Shown here: one piece after another, positions 49,226 to 58,097 of the stretch
Layout of the letters: every line of letters starts with the position of its first letter
Numbering within the stretch: the first letter of the stretch is position 1
From: an uncultured Shewanella sp.
Lineage (GTDB): Bacteria > Pseudomonadota > Gammaproteobacteria > Enterobacterales > Shewanellaceae
Assembly (NCBI RefSeq): GCF_947491715.1
Contig: NZ_CANLKR010000001.1
Span: 1 to 64,000, forward strand
Length of the DNA stretch: 64,000 nucleotides
Reading direction: 5' to 3'
Made by a program: the position numbers and the translations under genes
The notes under the pieces: model-generated
Database searches by the model: none
Told to the model about the DNA's origin: nothing
The model's input: only the letters and a program-made list of their open reading frames with translations

Positions 49226-50377
49226 GTGCCATTGAGTCATATCGATGAGATAAAAATAGCAACGTTAAATTTATTCAATTATATCGAGCCCCCCAATGCC
49301 TATTATGATTTTGACAATATTTATACTCATCAAGAATGGCGTAAAAAACAAGCATGGATAGTGCGGTTTTTATTAAAAGCTCAACCGGATGTTATAGCCT
49401 TTCAAGAAGTGTTTAGTGGTGATGCATTAAAAGTGTTATTGAAAGACAATGGCTATCCTTATTTTGCCATTGCGGGGGAGCCCGTACAAAAAGCTGACCA
49501 TGTATATGAATCGCCAGTAGTTGCCATTGCTTCTCGCTATCCAATTGAAAATGCTGCTATTGTTAAAGCCAATCCTTTGTTGCCTGGCAGTATGGGCCTA
49601 TTAGGTGATTTCAGTTATAGCCGCGCACCGCTTTGGGTGAGCATTAAATTGCCAAGTTTGGGGTTGTGTGACTTCTATGTTGTGCATTTAAAATCGAAAC
49701 GTCCCATGGTCGACGCTATTGAGTGTGCTTATGAAGCTCAGCATTCACAAAAAAGGGGAGCACCAGATCCTGCTTTAAAAAATGGGTCTTCACAAAGCGC
49801 ACCTTATCACACTGAATTTTCACAGGGAGCGATTCGATCAAGTTCCAAAAAGGCGAATGAAGAGGCTGACAATGTAGGGCAAGTCTTAGCTGAAAATGCA
49901 TTGGGTACATGGGCAGCAAGTATTCAAAGGGGGACAGAAGCGGCCATGTTATTTAGCCACATAATCAATAGTCGTCAACGTCATCAGCAGCCTTTTGTTC
50001 TCATGGGGGATTTCAATGATGCTATTTCGGGAGATATTTTGTCCCATTTAATGACAAATGAATTGCGCTTCTCGCGAGAGTCTAGGGGAGAAATCAGTGA
50101 CTTTGTTATCAAAGATGCGTTTGATTTATATCAAGCGAGTCTTGATCTTATGTTTGAATTGCCTCGTCCAGCGACGCATTATCATGGCTCAAAAGGTGCT
50201 GTTTTAGATTATATTTTATTATCTTCAGAGTTTACACCTACCGATAAACATAACATGGCTGTCGTCACACATTATCAGATATTTGATGAACATTTAGTGA
50301 ACCCCCAATATGAGCAAGACAGTCAAAGTAGCGATCATGCGCCAGTGATGATAAGCGTTTTACCAAGAGGGTGTTGA
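49226..50377 (+). CDS. endonuclease/exonuclease/phosphatase (EEP) family protein
   Basis: EEP-fold hydrolase of about 383 residues. Visible motifs are KIATLNLFNY, DVIAFQEVFSG with the catalytic Glu, YVVHLKSKRP, LMGDFNDAISG, and the terminal SSDHAPVMISV with Asp-His. Residues about 170-230 hold a low-complexity polar insertion (SQKRGAPDP ... SSSKKANEEADN). The start is awkward: GTG 49226 is almost on top of AAGGA, whereas TTG 49232 has proper spacing; neither is certain. Substrate (nucleic acid, phospholipid or other) is not evident. Confidence 0.8.
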   Translation: MPLSHIDEIKIATLNLFNYIEPPNAYYDFDNIYTHQEWRKKQAWIVRFLLKAQPDVIAFQEVFSGDALKVLLKDNGYPYFAIAGEPVQKADHVYESPVVAIASRYPIENAAIVKANPLLPGSMGLLGDFSYSRAPLWVSIKLPSLGLCDFYVVHLKSKRPMVDAIECAYEAQHSQKRGAPDPALKNGSSQSAPYHTEFSQGAIRSSSKKANEEADNVGQVLAENALGTWAASIQRGTEAAMLFSHIINSRQRHQQPFVLMGDFNDAISGDILSHLMTNELRFSRESRGEISDFVIKDAFDLYQASLDLMFELPRPATHYHGSKGAVLDYILLSSEFTPTDKHNMAVVTHYQIFDEHLVNPQYEQDSQSSDHAPVMISVLPRGC

Positions 50378-50506
50378 CTTTTTAGTGTTGTACTCCTGCG
50401 ACTGCATGGAGATGACAGTTGACGGTTTACTTTGCATGTTGATTTTTTAATGGATTATCACATTTATTTTTAAGGCACTCGCTGGTTTTTTAGTATAAAA
50501 TGCGCC

Positions 50507-50572
50507 TCCAAAATCAGGTGGTGCTTTAAAAGCGAAAGATTACGCTTCGTTTTACTACATTCGAATTTTGGA
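50507..50572 (+). promoter_or_regulatory. possible structured 5' leader of phosphoribosyltransferase gene
   Basis: TCCAAAAT at 50507-50514 pairs with ATTTTGGA at 50565-50572, enclosing a second hairpin (AAGCG/CGCTT around 50530-50547). A TATAAA box lies at 50494-50499 just upstream, so the folded RNA would be near the 5' end of the transcript. It does not match the conserved loops of the purine riboswitch. Confidence 0.4.
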
Positions 50573-50626
50573 AATGCAGTATTAGCCCGCCGTACCAAAT
50601 AAAATATCATGTATGGGGACGGCAAA

Positions 50627-51187
50627 ATGTCACAGAAGTGCTTTATTACGGCGCAGCAATTATTAGAAGATTCATTTCGTTTGGCAGCGCAAGTTTATGA
50701 GAGTGGTTTTCGCCCGCAGTTTATTGTTGGGATCTGGCGTGGTGGTGCGCCCATTGGTATTGCAGTGCAAGAATTTTTTGATTTTAAGCAAGTTGAAACG
50801 GATCACATTGCCGTGCGTACTTCTTCTTATTATGGGATTAATCAGCAAAGTAAACAAATTAAAGTTCACGGACTGCATTATATCGTTGAAAATGCTAATG
50901 CCGATGATGCACTCTTGATCGTGGATGATGTGTTTGATTCGGGCCGTAGTATTCATGCCTTAAAAGAAAAACTCGGCGAATTGATGCGTTTGAACATGCC
51001 AAAAGATGTACGAATAGCTTGCCCTTATTATAAACCGAATAACACGGCTGTTCCTTTAAAACCTGACTATTATATTCATGGTTCTGATGAATGGCTGGTG
51101 TTTCCTCATGAAGTGTCAGGTTTATCACCACAAGAAATCATAGAAGGTAAAGGCGATTTAGCCAATATAAAAGATTTGTTTGTGTAA
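50627..51187 (+). CDS. hypoxanthine/xanthine-type phosphoribosyltransferase
   Basis: Type I phosphoribosyltransferase of 186 residues. The PRPP-binding loop LLIVDDVFDSGRSIHAL is clear, and FIVGIWRGGAPIGIAVQE is the preceding phosphate-binding segment. The C-terminus (WLVFPHEVSG) suggests purine salvage (hypoxanthine or xanthine), but exact base specificity cannot be told. The start at 50627 follows GGGGACGG; the frame extends 18 bases upstream. A folded leader and promoter-like TATAAA box precede it, and a terminator follows. Confidence 0.82.
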   Translation: MSQKCFITAQQLLEDSFRLAAQVYESGFRPQFIVGIWRGGAPIGIAVQEFFDFKQVETDHIAVRTSSYYGINQQSKQIKVHGLHYIVENANADDALLIVDDVFDSGRSIHALKEKLGELMRLNMPKDVRIACPYYKPNNTAVPLKPDYYIHGSDEWLVFPHEVSGLSPQEIIEGKGDLANIKDLFV

Positions 51188-51206
51188 TACGAGCCTATTA
51201 AAAAAT

Positions 51207-51230
51207 AGGCGCCACTTAGGCGCCTTTATT
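51207..51230. terminator. terminator after phosphoribosyltransferase gene
   Basis: The stem AGGCGCC/GGCGCCT with a 5-base loop and a short T-rich tail lies between two convergent genes. Confidence 0.8.
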
Positions 51231-51256
51231 CTTGAGATTAATGTTTACTTTAGCTT

Positions 51257-52561
51257 TTATAAGTTATTACAGTTTGCATAATAAGTGACGGTTGCTGGCC
51301 AATCAGAAAAAACACCGATAACACCGACATCTTGCGCGAGTACATGCAGTAATTCATAAGTATCACCATCTTGCCCAATACTATCGCTAATACTTTGATA
51401 GTACCAACCCCCTTGATCTTTTAATAATCCTGAGCGCTCTAACGTCCATGTGATGATCTTTAAATTGGCTGCTGTTGCGGCTTTAGCATAGTTTGAAGGC
51501 ACGATATTCTTGTTTTCATCTAAGGTGACTAATGCCCATAATGGAGGTGCGATAATATTGATCCCTTGATTTTTTAGTTCATCCATTGTGGGTGACCAGC
51601 TCGCAGCGATGTTAGGATCAAAATCATCAAGATCATATCGGCCATCAAGATAAACACCTTGTTCGGCGTATTCTGGATGGCTTGTTAACCAGTATTGAAG
51701 ATCGTCTAAGTTAAAGGATTGGGGAAAGACATTCGATGGGGAAACATCGGCTGCAATATACTCATCAAGCATTTGCTTGGCAAAGTCGGCTTGGCTATAG
51801 CCATCATAGGGCATAGTGATACTGGGGCTTTTTAACTCTGGTGTCATTTTAACGCCAGCGTCTTTAAACAAGGATATGCTTTCTGCATGGGTCATGACAG
51901 TGCCGCAGCTTGAGTAGAGATCGGTGCGCCAGTTGGCTGTACCATCCATATACTCTTCTGCTGTTAATGCATTGGGATTGAAGGCATCCATTTTTCCACA
52001 TAAAGACTTAAATTGTGCCACCGTAATATCACTAGTGCAGCAAGTCGCGCTCGCGGCAATACCGTTATTGAGATCGGCAGGCGTAAAAGGCTCACTGCAT
52101 TGGTTGGCCAGCTCTGGAAAGGCTAAAATATTGGTTGTACTGGCGAGATCGCATTGAGAATGACGACATACTAGTTGTTTATCTGAGGTAAAAGTGACGT
52201 CACATTCGACAATGCCTGCTCCTGAATCTATGGCAGCTTGATAAGACTCTTTAGTGTGCTCAGGAAATTGCATGGCGGCACCGCGGTGACCGATTGAGAA
52301 GTCACTGCGATAAAAAGGCTGAGTTGAGCATTGGGAGAGCGCTGTTTTTAATTCACTTTCTTTCATATCTCTGACGAGAAATAAAGGCCTTGGTCCAAGT
52401 TGAGCCGTTATTTTTTCTATTGGTTGAGTTTCAGGTACTGGATTTTCAACAAGCTCGGTTGGGAGGGTATCTTTGTCATCATTACAAGCGGTTATTAGAG
52501 TCAGGCAAGCGATAAGAGAGGCACAGTGTCGCATTTTTTTTGTCAAAAACATCATGGTCAT
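51257..52561 (-). CDS. glycerophosphodiester phosphodiesterase-family lipoprotein
   Basis: GDPD-fold enzyme of up to 434 residues that hydrolyses glycerophosphodiesters. The lipobox LITAC near residue 26 marks it as a lipoprotein. The catalytic signature is [18 protein letters not shown] followed by [25 protein letters not shown] with the paired Glu/Asp and His; TPELK is the next metal ligand. Cys residues in the insert (CCTSD, CGKMD) suggest disulphides. Several ATGs lie at the N-terminus; 52561 has a GGA upstream but 52534 is also possible. Phosphate scavenging is a plausible link to the phosphatases at the window start. Confidence 0.88.
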   Translation of the reverse strand: MTMMFLTKKMRHCASLIACLTLITACNDDKDTLPTELVENPVPETQPIEKITAQLGPRPLFLVRDMKESELKTALSQCSTQPFYRSDFSIGHRGAAMQFPEHTKESYQAAIDSGAGIVECDVTFTSDKQLVCRHSQCDLASTTNILAFPELANQCSEPFTPADLNNGIAASATCCTSDITVAQFKSLCGKMDAFNPNALTAEEYMDGTANWRTDLYSSCGTVMTHAESISLFKDAGVKMTPELKSPSITMPYDGYSQADFAKQMLDEYIAADVSPSNVFPQSFNLDDLQYWLTSHPEYAEQGVYLDGRYDLDDFDPNIAASWSPTMDELKNQGINIIAPPLWALVTLDENKNIVPSNYAKAATAANLKIITWTLERSGLLKDQGGWYYQSISDSIGQDGDTYELLHVLAQDVGVIGVFSDWPATVTYYANCNNL

Positions 52562-52652
52562 TAACGTCCATAAAGAGAAATGAAGGTTAGCATAATGCTT
52601 ATAAATGACAATTTTGCAACAAAAAAATTACATTGAAAGAGGCGGAAAGGTG

Positions 52653-52674
52653 ACTGGCATTAATTAATGCCAGT
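52653..52674 (-). terminator. 22-bp perfect palindrome downstream of lpoB
   Basis: ACTGGCATTAA and its reverse complement abut with no loop, 16 bases past the lpoB stop. As RNA it can fold into a hairpin, but no T-tract follows on the minus strand, so termination is likely weak or it is a binding site. Confidence 0.55.
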
Positions 52675-52689
52675 ACCTGAAAGCGAGGT

Positions 52690-53283
52690 TTACATGCCTA
52701 AGAAAGAGCTTGATTTCACTTTACGAATTTCTTTTTCATCAGACCATTCAATAAGACCCGTTTGCAAATCCATTAAACGCATCGTCATTTTGTAATAGAC
52801 ATCTTTTGTGCTGCCAGCTTGTTTAACAATGCTGGATAGATTGCCATAAAGCATATATTGCGCACCAATTTGACGACCGAAGTTAATGGCGGTTGAAGGA
52901 TCTACCATGCCTGAATTATTTTGGTAATCGAGTTGTTTACGTACCGCATCGACTTTAGTCATGTCAATGAAACGGAATTTACCTGAGCGTAATAATTGAT
53001 TGCTGATAGAGTCGGTGACAGATTCAGTATCAATGTGCTCTGAGGTTTTATTCTTGATGCGATCGACAAAAATAATGGGGCGGTCATTAGCTGTCAGTGC
53101 AACAACTGGGGGGAAAGTCAACATGCTGTTGACCATTTTGGTTGTAATGGCTTGGAGATCCGTTGAACCAAAATTAGCATTAACCGTTTCAACTTCAGTG
53201 GCATCGCCATATTGTACTTTAGATTGACAACCTGCTAAGGCGATTAAAAATGTAATAATAAAAATTAACTTAACGTTTTTCAT
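52690..53283 (-). CDS. lpoB: penicillin-binding protein activator LpoB
   Basis: Outer-membrane lipoprotein of 197 residues that activates PBP1b for peptidoglycan synthesis. The signal and lipobox read MKNVKLIFIITFLIALAGC. The LpoB core is visible as RPIIFVDRIKNKTSEHIDTESVTDSI, RFIDMTKVDA and YMLYGNLSSIVKQ. Compared with E. coli LpoB (213) the proline-rich stalk is very short, so reach through the periplasm would differ. It is the third gene of an operon after the deformylase and COG3014 genes, 23 bases downstream. Confidence 0.92.
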   Translation of the reverse strand: MKNVKLIFIITFLIALAGCQSKVQYGDATEVETVNANFGSTDLQAITTKMVNSMLTFPPVVALTANDRPIIFVDRIKNKTSEHIDTESVTDSISNQLLRSGKFRFIDMTKVDAVRKQLDYQNNSGMVDPSTAINFGRQIGAQYMLYGNLSSIVKQAGSTKDVYYKMTMRLMDLQTGLIEWSDEKEIRKVKSSSFLGM

Positions 53284-53306
53284 AGTAAATTCCATACAAG
53301 TGGTGA

Positions 53307-54644
53307 CTAAATAATGGTTGAATAAAAACGAGTATAATTACCTGTATCTATTACCCAAATTAAGGTTGTTCTATTGGATTCTATATTAATTTGCGTGGTT
53401 GAACTATTATCCAATTGAATATCATATTGGCCTGCATCGAGGTATTTTCGTGCAATTTGTGCCTGCTGAGGTAAGGTTAACCAACTTCGCCTATCTGCTT
53501 GTTCTGACACCAGATTAAAAATTTGAAGGACGACAGAACCCCAATCATTGGCGTTTCTTGCCAGTGAATATTTAGCATAGACTCTTGCGACTTGCCGAGC
53601 AAGCGCAGCGGGTAAATCTTCTTTTAATGCGGTAATCGCAAGAGCGCTAATATCGGCAATTGGTGCAGCTTGTAATGTGGGGCCTATTCCGTTAATACGT
53701 GCAGTGCGGACTTGAGGCTCTCTTGAGGAATAGGTGGCTAAGGAAATGCTTTGCCATTTATCATTAATCGGAAAGGGGACGGTAAAACTTTGTTTAGCAG
53801 GTACAAAACCTCGCTCAATAAGGAAAATGACTTGTCCTTGGCCCGCTTTTGGAACAATAGCGGATCCCCAGCGACGCTTAAACTCATCAAATTGCGGCAT
53901 CCCTAACTGTTTTGCTAGTCGAACGAGATCTTGATGCACATAAGGGTTATTCGGTGAAATTTGCGCGGCTTTTCGATAATCGATAAAGGCGTCATTGGTC
54001 TCGCCAAGTATTTCATGCAATACGCCAGTGGTATAGTAACTATAAGCATTTAAAAAAGCGCTGGTGGTGCTGCCAGCTGCTTGGCTGAGCTTGCTCATTT
54101 CAGCATTGACAGTCCCATTTGCCATGGCTTGTACCGATTGATTTGATTCTTCGTATTTGGCCTGCTCTGTGCTTTGTAATTCATTACTGCGTCTGACTTC
54201 CACCAATGCGCCTTCAAAATCATTGCTAAAAATATAATTTAACGCTTGATATTGATGTAGCATGATCCGCTCGTAGCCCGGGCCGCGATAGGGGATCACA
54301 TTATCATTGACCAATAAACTACTGGCAGTGGCACCTGTATCCGTGACACTGACAATGGCCTTGTTATCAAAAGTAATATAATCACTGACGGCTTGCCGAT
54401 AAAAGGCTTTACTGGCTTCGAAATCACCCCCTATTTGAGCAACACGTCCGGCTTCTTGTGCGTATAATAATCCGTCATTACCTGATATTTTTGGTGTTAG
54501 TAGGCTTAAACCTTCAAGCGGCGCATTGCTATTTAGTTCTGCTTTGACTGGCGCAAGTTGTGAAGGGTAGTTAATAAAAACACTGTTAATGGCGCAGCCT
54601 GATAACGTCAGTAATAGCAGAAAGAGAAGGTGCTTTGCTTTCAT
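53307..54644 (-). CDS. COG3014-family TPR lipoprotein
   Basis: Predicted lipoprotein of 445 residues (lipobox LLTLSGCA). TPR-like repeats are visible in the first 250 residues: GDFEASKAFYRQAVSDY, ALVEVRRSNELQ, and GETNDAFIDYRKAAQISPNNPYVHQDL. The C-terminal half is beta-rich (FLIERGFVPAKQSFTVPFPI). Genes of this family sit beside lpoB in many Vibrio and Shewanella, suggesting an envelope role linked to LpoB, but the function is not established. Its start overlaps the deformylase stop by 4 bases. No ycfL-type gene is found between it and lpoB. Confidence 0.82.
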   Translation of the reverse strand: MKAKHLLFLLLLTLSGCAINSVFINYPSQLAPVKAELNSNAPLEGLSLLTPKISGNDGLLYAQEAGRVAQIGGDFEASKAFYRQAVSDYITFDNKAIVSVTDTGATASSLLVNDNVIPYRGPGYERIMLHQYQALNYIFSNDFEGALVEVRRSNELQSTEQAKYEESNQSVQAMANGTVNAEMSKLSQAAGSTTSAFLNAYSYYTTGVLHEILGETNDAFIDYRKAAQISPNNPYVHQDLVRLAKQLGMPQFDEFKRRWGSAIVPKAGQGQVIFLIERGFVPAKQSFTVPFPINDKWQSISLATYSSREPQVRTARINGIGPTLQAAPIADISALAITALKEDLPAALARQVARVYAKYSLARNANDWGSVVLQIFNLVSEQADRRSWLTLPQQAQIARKYLDAGQYDIQLDNSSTTQINIESNRTTLIWVIDTGNYTRFYSTII

Positions 54645-55153
54645 GGACTCACCTTGGAGGAATGCAACGTTTTTGCTGAAGCATTTTGCGTTTCAGCTCG
54701 TTTATCGATAGTGATCCCTTGGAGGTGATCATATTCATGTTGAAAAATGCGCGCAATAAAGCCCGTTAACCTTTCTTCAATCCATTCTCCTTCAAGTGAT
54801 TGATATCGAACATCAACCCATTGGTGTCTTAAAATGGAAAAGCGTTGAGTTTTTATCGATAAACAACCTTCTTCCCCTGTTTCCATTACGTCAGATCCGG
54901 TTAATATGGATGGATTAATGACAACGGTGGGGCGGACAAGTGGTGCATCAGGATAGCGTTCATTAGGGTGGGAAGCCATTATAAACATGGCGATGCTTTC
55001 ATGAACTTGTGGCGCGGCCAGTCCCACGCCTTTTGCTTCTTGAAGAGTGTCGAGCATAGTTTGAGCTAATGCATGAATATGAGCATCAATTTGGGTAACA
55101 TTAGCGGCTTTTTGGGAGAGAACTTCTTCTCCGACTTGTGCGATAGACAACAT
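54641..55153 (-). CDS. def: peptide deformylase
   Basis: Peptide deformylase of about 170 residues, which removes formyl groups from nascent proteins. All three motifs are present: GVGLAAPQ, EEGCLS with the metal Cys, and QHEYDHLQG with HExxH. The start is taken at the ATG giving MLSIAQVGEEVLSQ, the usual deformylase beginning; a longer in-frame ATG at 55171 exists. It leads an operon with the COG3014 lipoprotein and lpoB instead of the usual fmt/16S methyltransferase neighbours, so it is probably a second, non-housekeeping copy. Confidence 0.9.
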   Translation of the reverse strand: MLSIAQVGEEVLSQKAANVTQIDAHIHALAQTMLDTLQEAKGVGLAAPQVHESIAMFIMASHPNERYPDAPLVRPTVVINPSILTGSDVMETGEEGCLSIKTQRFSILRHQWVDVRYQSLEGEWIEERLTGFIARIFQHEYDHLQGITIDKRAETQNASAKTLHSSKVSP

Positions 55154-55263
55154 AAGAATATGTGACTCCATATTAAGCGCTGATTGCTGTCCATATGGAC
55201 AAATTTATACAGTAAGTATACCCAAACTCGGTGGTATTGCAGAATTCAACCAACGTAGGAAAG

Positions 55264-55476
55264 TCAATAATGGGGGGGTGGCGTTTCATCTGCTTGACTG
55301 GCCATATTACTGGGTTCAATGGTTTGAATTTTTGTCACCAATAGTCTGAGCTGCTCTTGCTGGGTAGCAATAATCTCATTGAGTTTAATGACTTGCTGGT
55401 TTAACTCTTCTATTGTAATATCTTGAAAAGATTGCTTCATTTCAAGTTCTTCAATGCGTTGTAGCATTTGTTCCAT
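55264..55476 (-). CDS. slyX: SlyX family protein
   Basis: Short coiled-coil protein of 70 residues matching Sly[26 protein letters not shown] heptads and the terminal PPPHY. AGAGGTCAAGT precedes the ATG. The family is widespread next to slyD/fkpA but its function is unknown. It is divergent from fkpA, the usual arrangement. Confidence 0.93.
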   Translation of the reverse strand: MEQMLQRIEELEMKQSFQDITIEELNQQVIKLNEIIATQQEQLRLLVTKIQTIEPSNMASQADETPPPHY

Positions 55477-56133
55477 ACTTGACCTCTAAAAGGGAAATAC
55501 TGAGTCTAACGATAATATCAAGATTGTTAACACTTGTTGTTCAAATAGGTCTGAACAAGTGGTTCTAAAAGCTAACCTGTTTCTTACTCTATGCTTTGAA
55601 AGGGTTTTGCTTAAACATTCAGCTCTTTGAGCTAGCCAATATTATCAAGAAAAGAGTATACTCTTTTTGACCGCTTTTAGGTGAAATAGTTTGGTAAATT
55701 ATCAACCTACTAAGCTTTAAGATATTTTGTCTTTATGTTAGCTGGTTTTGATGTTATTGAAGTTTTATATTGATTATTTGAGTGTAATTGATTAAAAATG
55801 AACCAGGAATTAAAAGGGAAGGAAATAAGTTGAACTTCTTAACTGACCCTATGTCTCAAAGCAAAGATCCTGTGTGATTAAGGTTACCTTAATATATCTC
55901 ATGGCATAATCATGGAATACCGTTAATATAGTGTGCATGTGCGATTGGATAAAGAATGTATACAGAATGAAATTACCTTATCGTTTTCAACTGTAATAGG
56001 ATGATTTTTTGACCGTAACAATGCATTTATTTAATCTAATTGGTATAACGTATTTAACTAGTATAAGCTGTTATACCTAACTGTAAGAATCGAGTTTATT
56101 ATCATCAATTATAGATGCTGAGGAAGCTTTTCA
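55477..56133. other. 657-bp slyX-fkpA intergenic region
   Basis: Divergent promoter region with no credible gene. It contains an 18-bp perfect palindrome AAAAGAGTATACTCTTTT at 55650-55667 and a nearby AGCTC-TTT-GAGCT hairpin around 55621, possible operators. The sequence is otherwise AT-rich. Confidence 0.55.
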
Positions 56134-56937
56134 ATGAAATCTATTTACAAATTTTCGCTAGTTGCGTTAGCTGTTGTTGGTTTAAGTGCATGTAATCAAG
56201 AAAAAGCAGCTGAGTCGACAGCAACGACTGCGGCGCCAGTTCAACTGACTACTGAAGCACAAAAGGAAGCCTATAGCGTTGGCGCATCTATCGGTACTTA
56301 CATGGTTGGTCATATCAAGGAGCAAGAAGAGCTTGGTATTCCTGCAGATAAAGCGCTGATCATCACAGGTTTTAAAGATGGGTTAAATAGCAATCTTCAA
56401 TTATCAGAAGAAGATATGCAAAAAATACTTCAAGGTCTATATGAGAAGTTAGATCAAAAACGTCAAGAGCAAGCGGCTGAAATCGCAGAGAAGAATGAAA
56501 AAGCGAGCGAAGCATTCTTAGCGGAAAATAAGGCTAAGAAAGGCGTTGTGACAACAGCATCTGGTCTGCAATATGAAGTCCTTAAAGAAGGAACGGGTAA
56601 AAAACCGACGGCTGAAGATACTGTTACCGTTAATTATGTTGGTACGTTAACAGATGGTACTGAATTTGACAGTTCTATTGCTCGTGGCAAGCCAGCGACT
56701 TTCGCATTGAATCGTGTGATCCCTGGTTGGACTGAAGGTTTACAGTTGATGCCTGTTGGTTCTAAGTATAAGTTTGTGATCCCTGCTGACTTAGCTTATG
56801 GCGATCGTGATATGGGAACTATCCCAGCGAATTCAACTTTAGTCTTTGAAGTTGAATTATTATCAATTGATACTCCAGCTGCTGATGCTAAAGAAGCACC
56901 AAAAGAAGCACCTAAAGCGGATGCTGCTAAGAAGTAA
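56134..56937 (+). CDS. fkpA: FKBP-type peptidyl-prolyl isomerase FkpA
   Basis: Periplasmic FKBP-type prolyl isomerase/chaperone of 267 residues. The N-terminus (VVGLSACNQEK) contains a lipobox Cys, so this copy is probably a lipoprotein. The N-terminal dimerisation domain is helical (AYSVGASIGTYMVGHIKEQ), and the FKBP domain has VNYVGTLTDGTEFDSS, PGWTEGLQLMPVGSKYKFVIP and LAYGD. The tail is rich in Ala/Lys/Glu repeats (APKEAPKADAAKK). A terminator follows. Divergent from slyX. Confidence 0.95.
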   Translation: MKSIYKFSLVALAVVGLSACNQEKAAESTATTAAPVQLTTEAQKEAYSVGASIGTYMVGHIKEQEELGIPADKALIITGFKDGLNSNLQLSEEDMQKILQGLYEKLDQKRQEQAAEIAEKNEKASEAFLAENKAKKGVVTTASGLQYEVLKEGTGKKPTAEDTVTVNYVGTLTDGTEFDSSIARGKPATFALNRVIPGWTEGLQLMPVGSKYKFVIPADLAYGDRDMGTIPANSTLVFEVELLSIDTPAADAKEAPKEAPKADAAKK

Positions 56938-56957
56938 AGCACTCGATAGAGACAGTC

Positions 56958-56988
56958 AAAAGCCACTTACATTGTAAGTGGCTTTTTT
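56958..56988 (+). terminator. rho-independent terminator after fkpA
   Basis: The stem AAAGCCACTTAC/GTAAGTGGCTTT with a short loop and T-tract lies 20 bases after the stop. Confidence 0.92.
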
Positions 56989-57071
56989 GTTTTACTTGGG
57001 GATATAAGGCAAAATCAGCTTATATGGGTTAAAATCAAAGTTGAAACTGATTTTTGATTTGAGTTTGCTTT

Positions 57072-57446
57072 ATGGAATATGAATTTTTACGCAATAGTAT
57101 GACAGGCACTTTTTTAGCGCGTTTCAGTATGGAACATGCCATTATGGGATTATGGTTTTCTGAAGAGTTAGCCGATAATAAAGAGTTTTATGTTGAAATT
57201 GGGCAAACGATTGCTCAATTACAAGCTAATCAAATTGGCAGTAAAGTTTTTGTGGGAAAAGGTTTATCGGTTGAACTGGATAATGAACAGGTGCGTGTTT
57301 TTGCCAATGAAGTTGATATGGAGCAAGATATCGAGCACGATAGTGGTCTTTCTTTGTATGATAGTGAATCAGAAGCCTTTTGTGGATTAGAAGATTTTAA
57401 TGAAGTCTTGCTTAGCTGGCGTCGTTTTATTGATGAAAAGCATTAA
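57072..57446 (+). CDS. yacL: UPF0231 (YacL) family protein
   Basis: Small acidic protein of 124 residues of the UPF0231 family. The start MEYEFLRN, the middle LYDSESEAFCGLEDF and the C-terminus align with E. coli YacL. No enzyme motif is known. It stands alone between two terminators. Confidence 0.88.
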   Translation: MEYEFLRNSMTGTFLARFSMEHAIMGLWFSEELADNKEFYVEIGQTIAQLQANQIGSKVFVGKGLSVELDNEQVRVFANEVDMEQDIEHDSGLSLYDSESEAFCGLEDFNEVLLSWRRFIDEKH

Positions 57447-57477
57447 CAAAATAGCCTTTTTATATACCTTTAAATAG

Positions 57478-57498
57478 AGCAGCTTTCGCTGCTTTTTT
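57478..57498 (+). terminator. rho-independent terminator after yacL
   Basis: The stem AGCAGC/GCTGCT with a TTTC loop followed by TTTTTT lies 31 bases past the yacL stop. Confidence 0.88.
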
Positions 57499-57553
57499 GT
57501 TTTTCAATTCCTCCTTTATATTATGCTCGAATTTTGTGCACAAATATTTTGTG

Positions 57554-57570
57554 TGCACTAAAAGCGTGCA
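57554..57570 (+). promoter_or_regulatory. NtrC binding site upstream of glnK
   Basis: TGCACTAAAAGCGTGCA matches the NtrC consensus dyad TGCAC-N7-GTGCA over 17 bases and lies 64 bases upstream of the predicted sigma54 promoter. A half-match TGCAC at 57537-57541 may be a second, weaker site. Confidence 0.75.
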
Positions 57571-57633
57571 TTTTTATTTCATATTCTATTTTCTTTTCTA
57601 TTTATCTAATTGAATAATATATTTTTTTATACT

Positions 57634-57648
57634 TGGCCTAATGTTTGA
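57634..57648 (+). promoter_or_regulatory. predicted sigma54 promoter of glnK-amtB
   Basis: TGGCCTAATGTTTGA has the GG-N10-G spacing of a -24/-12 promoter. The -12 element is TTGA where TTGC is usual. Its position downstream of an NtrC dyad and 97 bases before glnK supports nitrogen control. Confidence 0.65.
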
Positions 57649-57744
57649 AAGCTCACAGTTCAAGATCATCGATTATCTCTCCCTTTAAGGATTGTTCGGT
57701 ATCGTTCTTATCAATAAAAATAAAGTGTGTTCAGGAGGCTAGCG

Positions 57745-58083
57745 ATGAAATTAGTGAGTGCCATTATCAAACCTTTTAAATTAGATGATGTACGAGAGGC
57801 GGTGGGGGAGTTAGGCGTTGAAGGGGTGACGGTGACAGAAGTCAAAGGTTTTGGCCGTCAAAAAGGTCATACAGAACTGTATCGAGGTGCAGAATACAGA
57901 GTGGATTTTTTACCCAAAATAAGACTCGATATTGCCACTCGAGCAGACAATGTTGACATCGTTATCGAAGCGATTATTTCTGCAGCAAGAACGGGAAAAA
58001 TTGGTGATGGCAAAATTTTCGTGTCTGATCTCGAACAGGTCATTCGAATACGAACAGGCGAAACTGACAGTGAAGCACTTTAA
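57745..58083 (+). CDS. glnK: nitrogen regulatory PII protein GlnK
   Basis: PII signal protein of 112 residues with the T-loop RGAEYRVDF carrying uridylylation Tyr51 and the PII signatures KPFKLDDVREA and GKIGDGKIFV. It binds and plugs AmtB when nitrogen is ample. The ATG at 57745 follows CAGGAGG; the frame is open six codons further upstream. Linkage to amtB, 14 bases downstream, makes GlnK the preferred name over GlnB. Expected control is by NtrC and sigma54, sites annotated upstream. Confidence 0.95.
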   Translation: MKLVSAIIKPFKLDDVREAVGELGVEGVTVTEVKGFGRQKGHTELYRGAEYRVDFLPKIRLDIATRADNVDIVIEAIISAARTGKIGDGKIFVSDLEQVIRIRTGETDSEAL

Positions 58084-58097
58084 ATTTGGAGTCCATA

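Noticed and set aside
50507..50572. Purine riboswitch in the phosphoribosyltransferase leader
   Set aside because: The closing stem and a hairpin are present, but the conserved core and loop-loop bases of the purine aptamer are not; only a generic structured leader is claimed.
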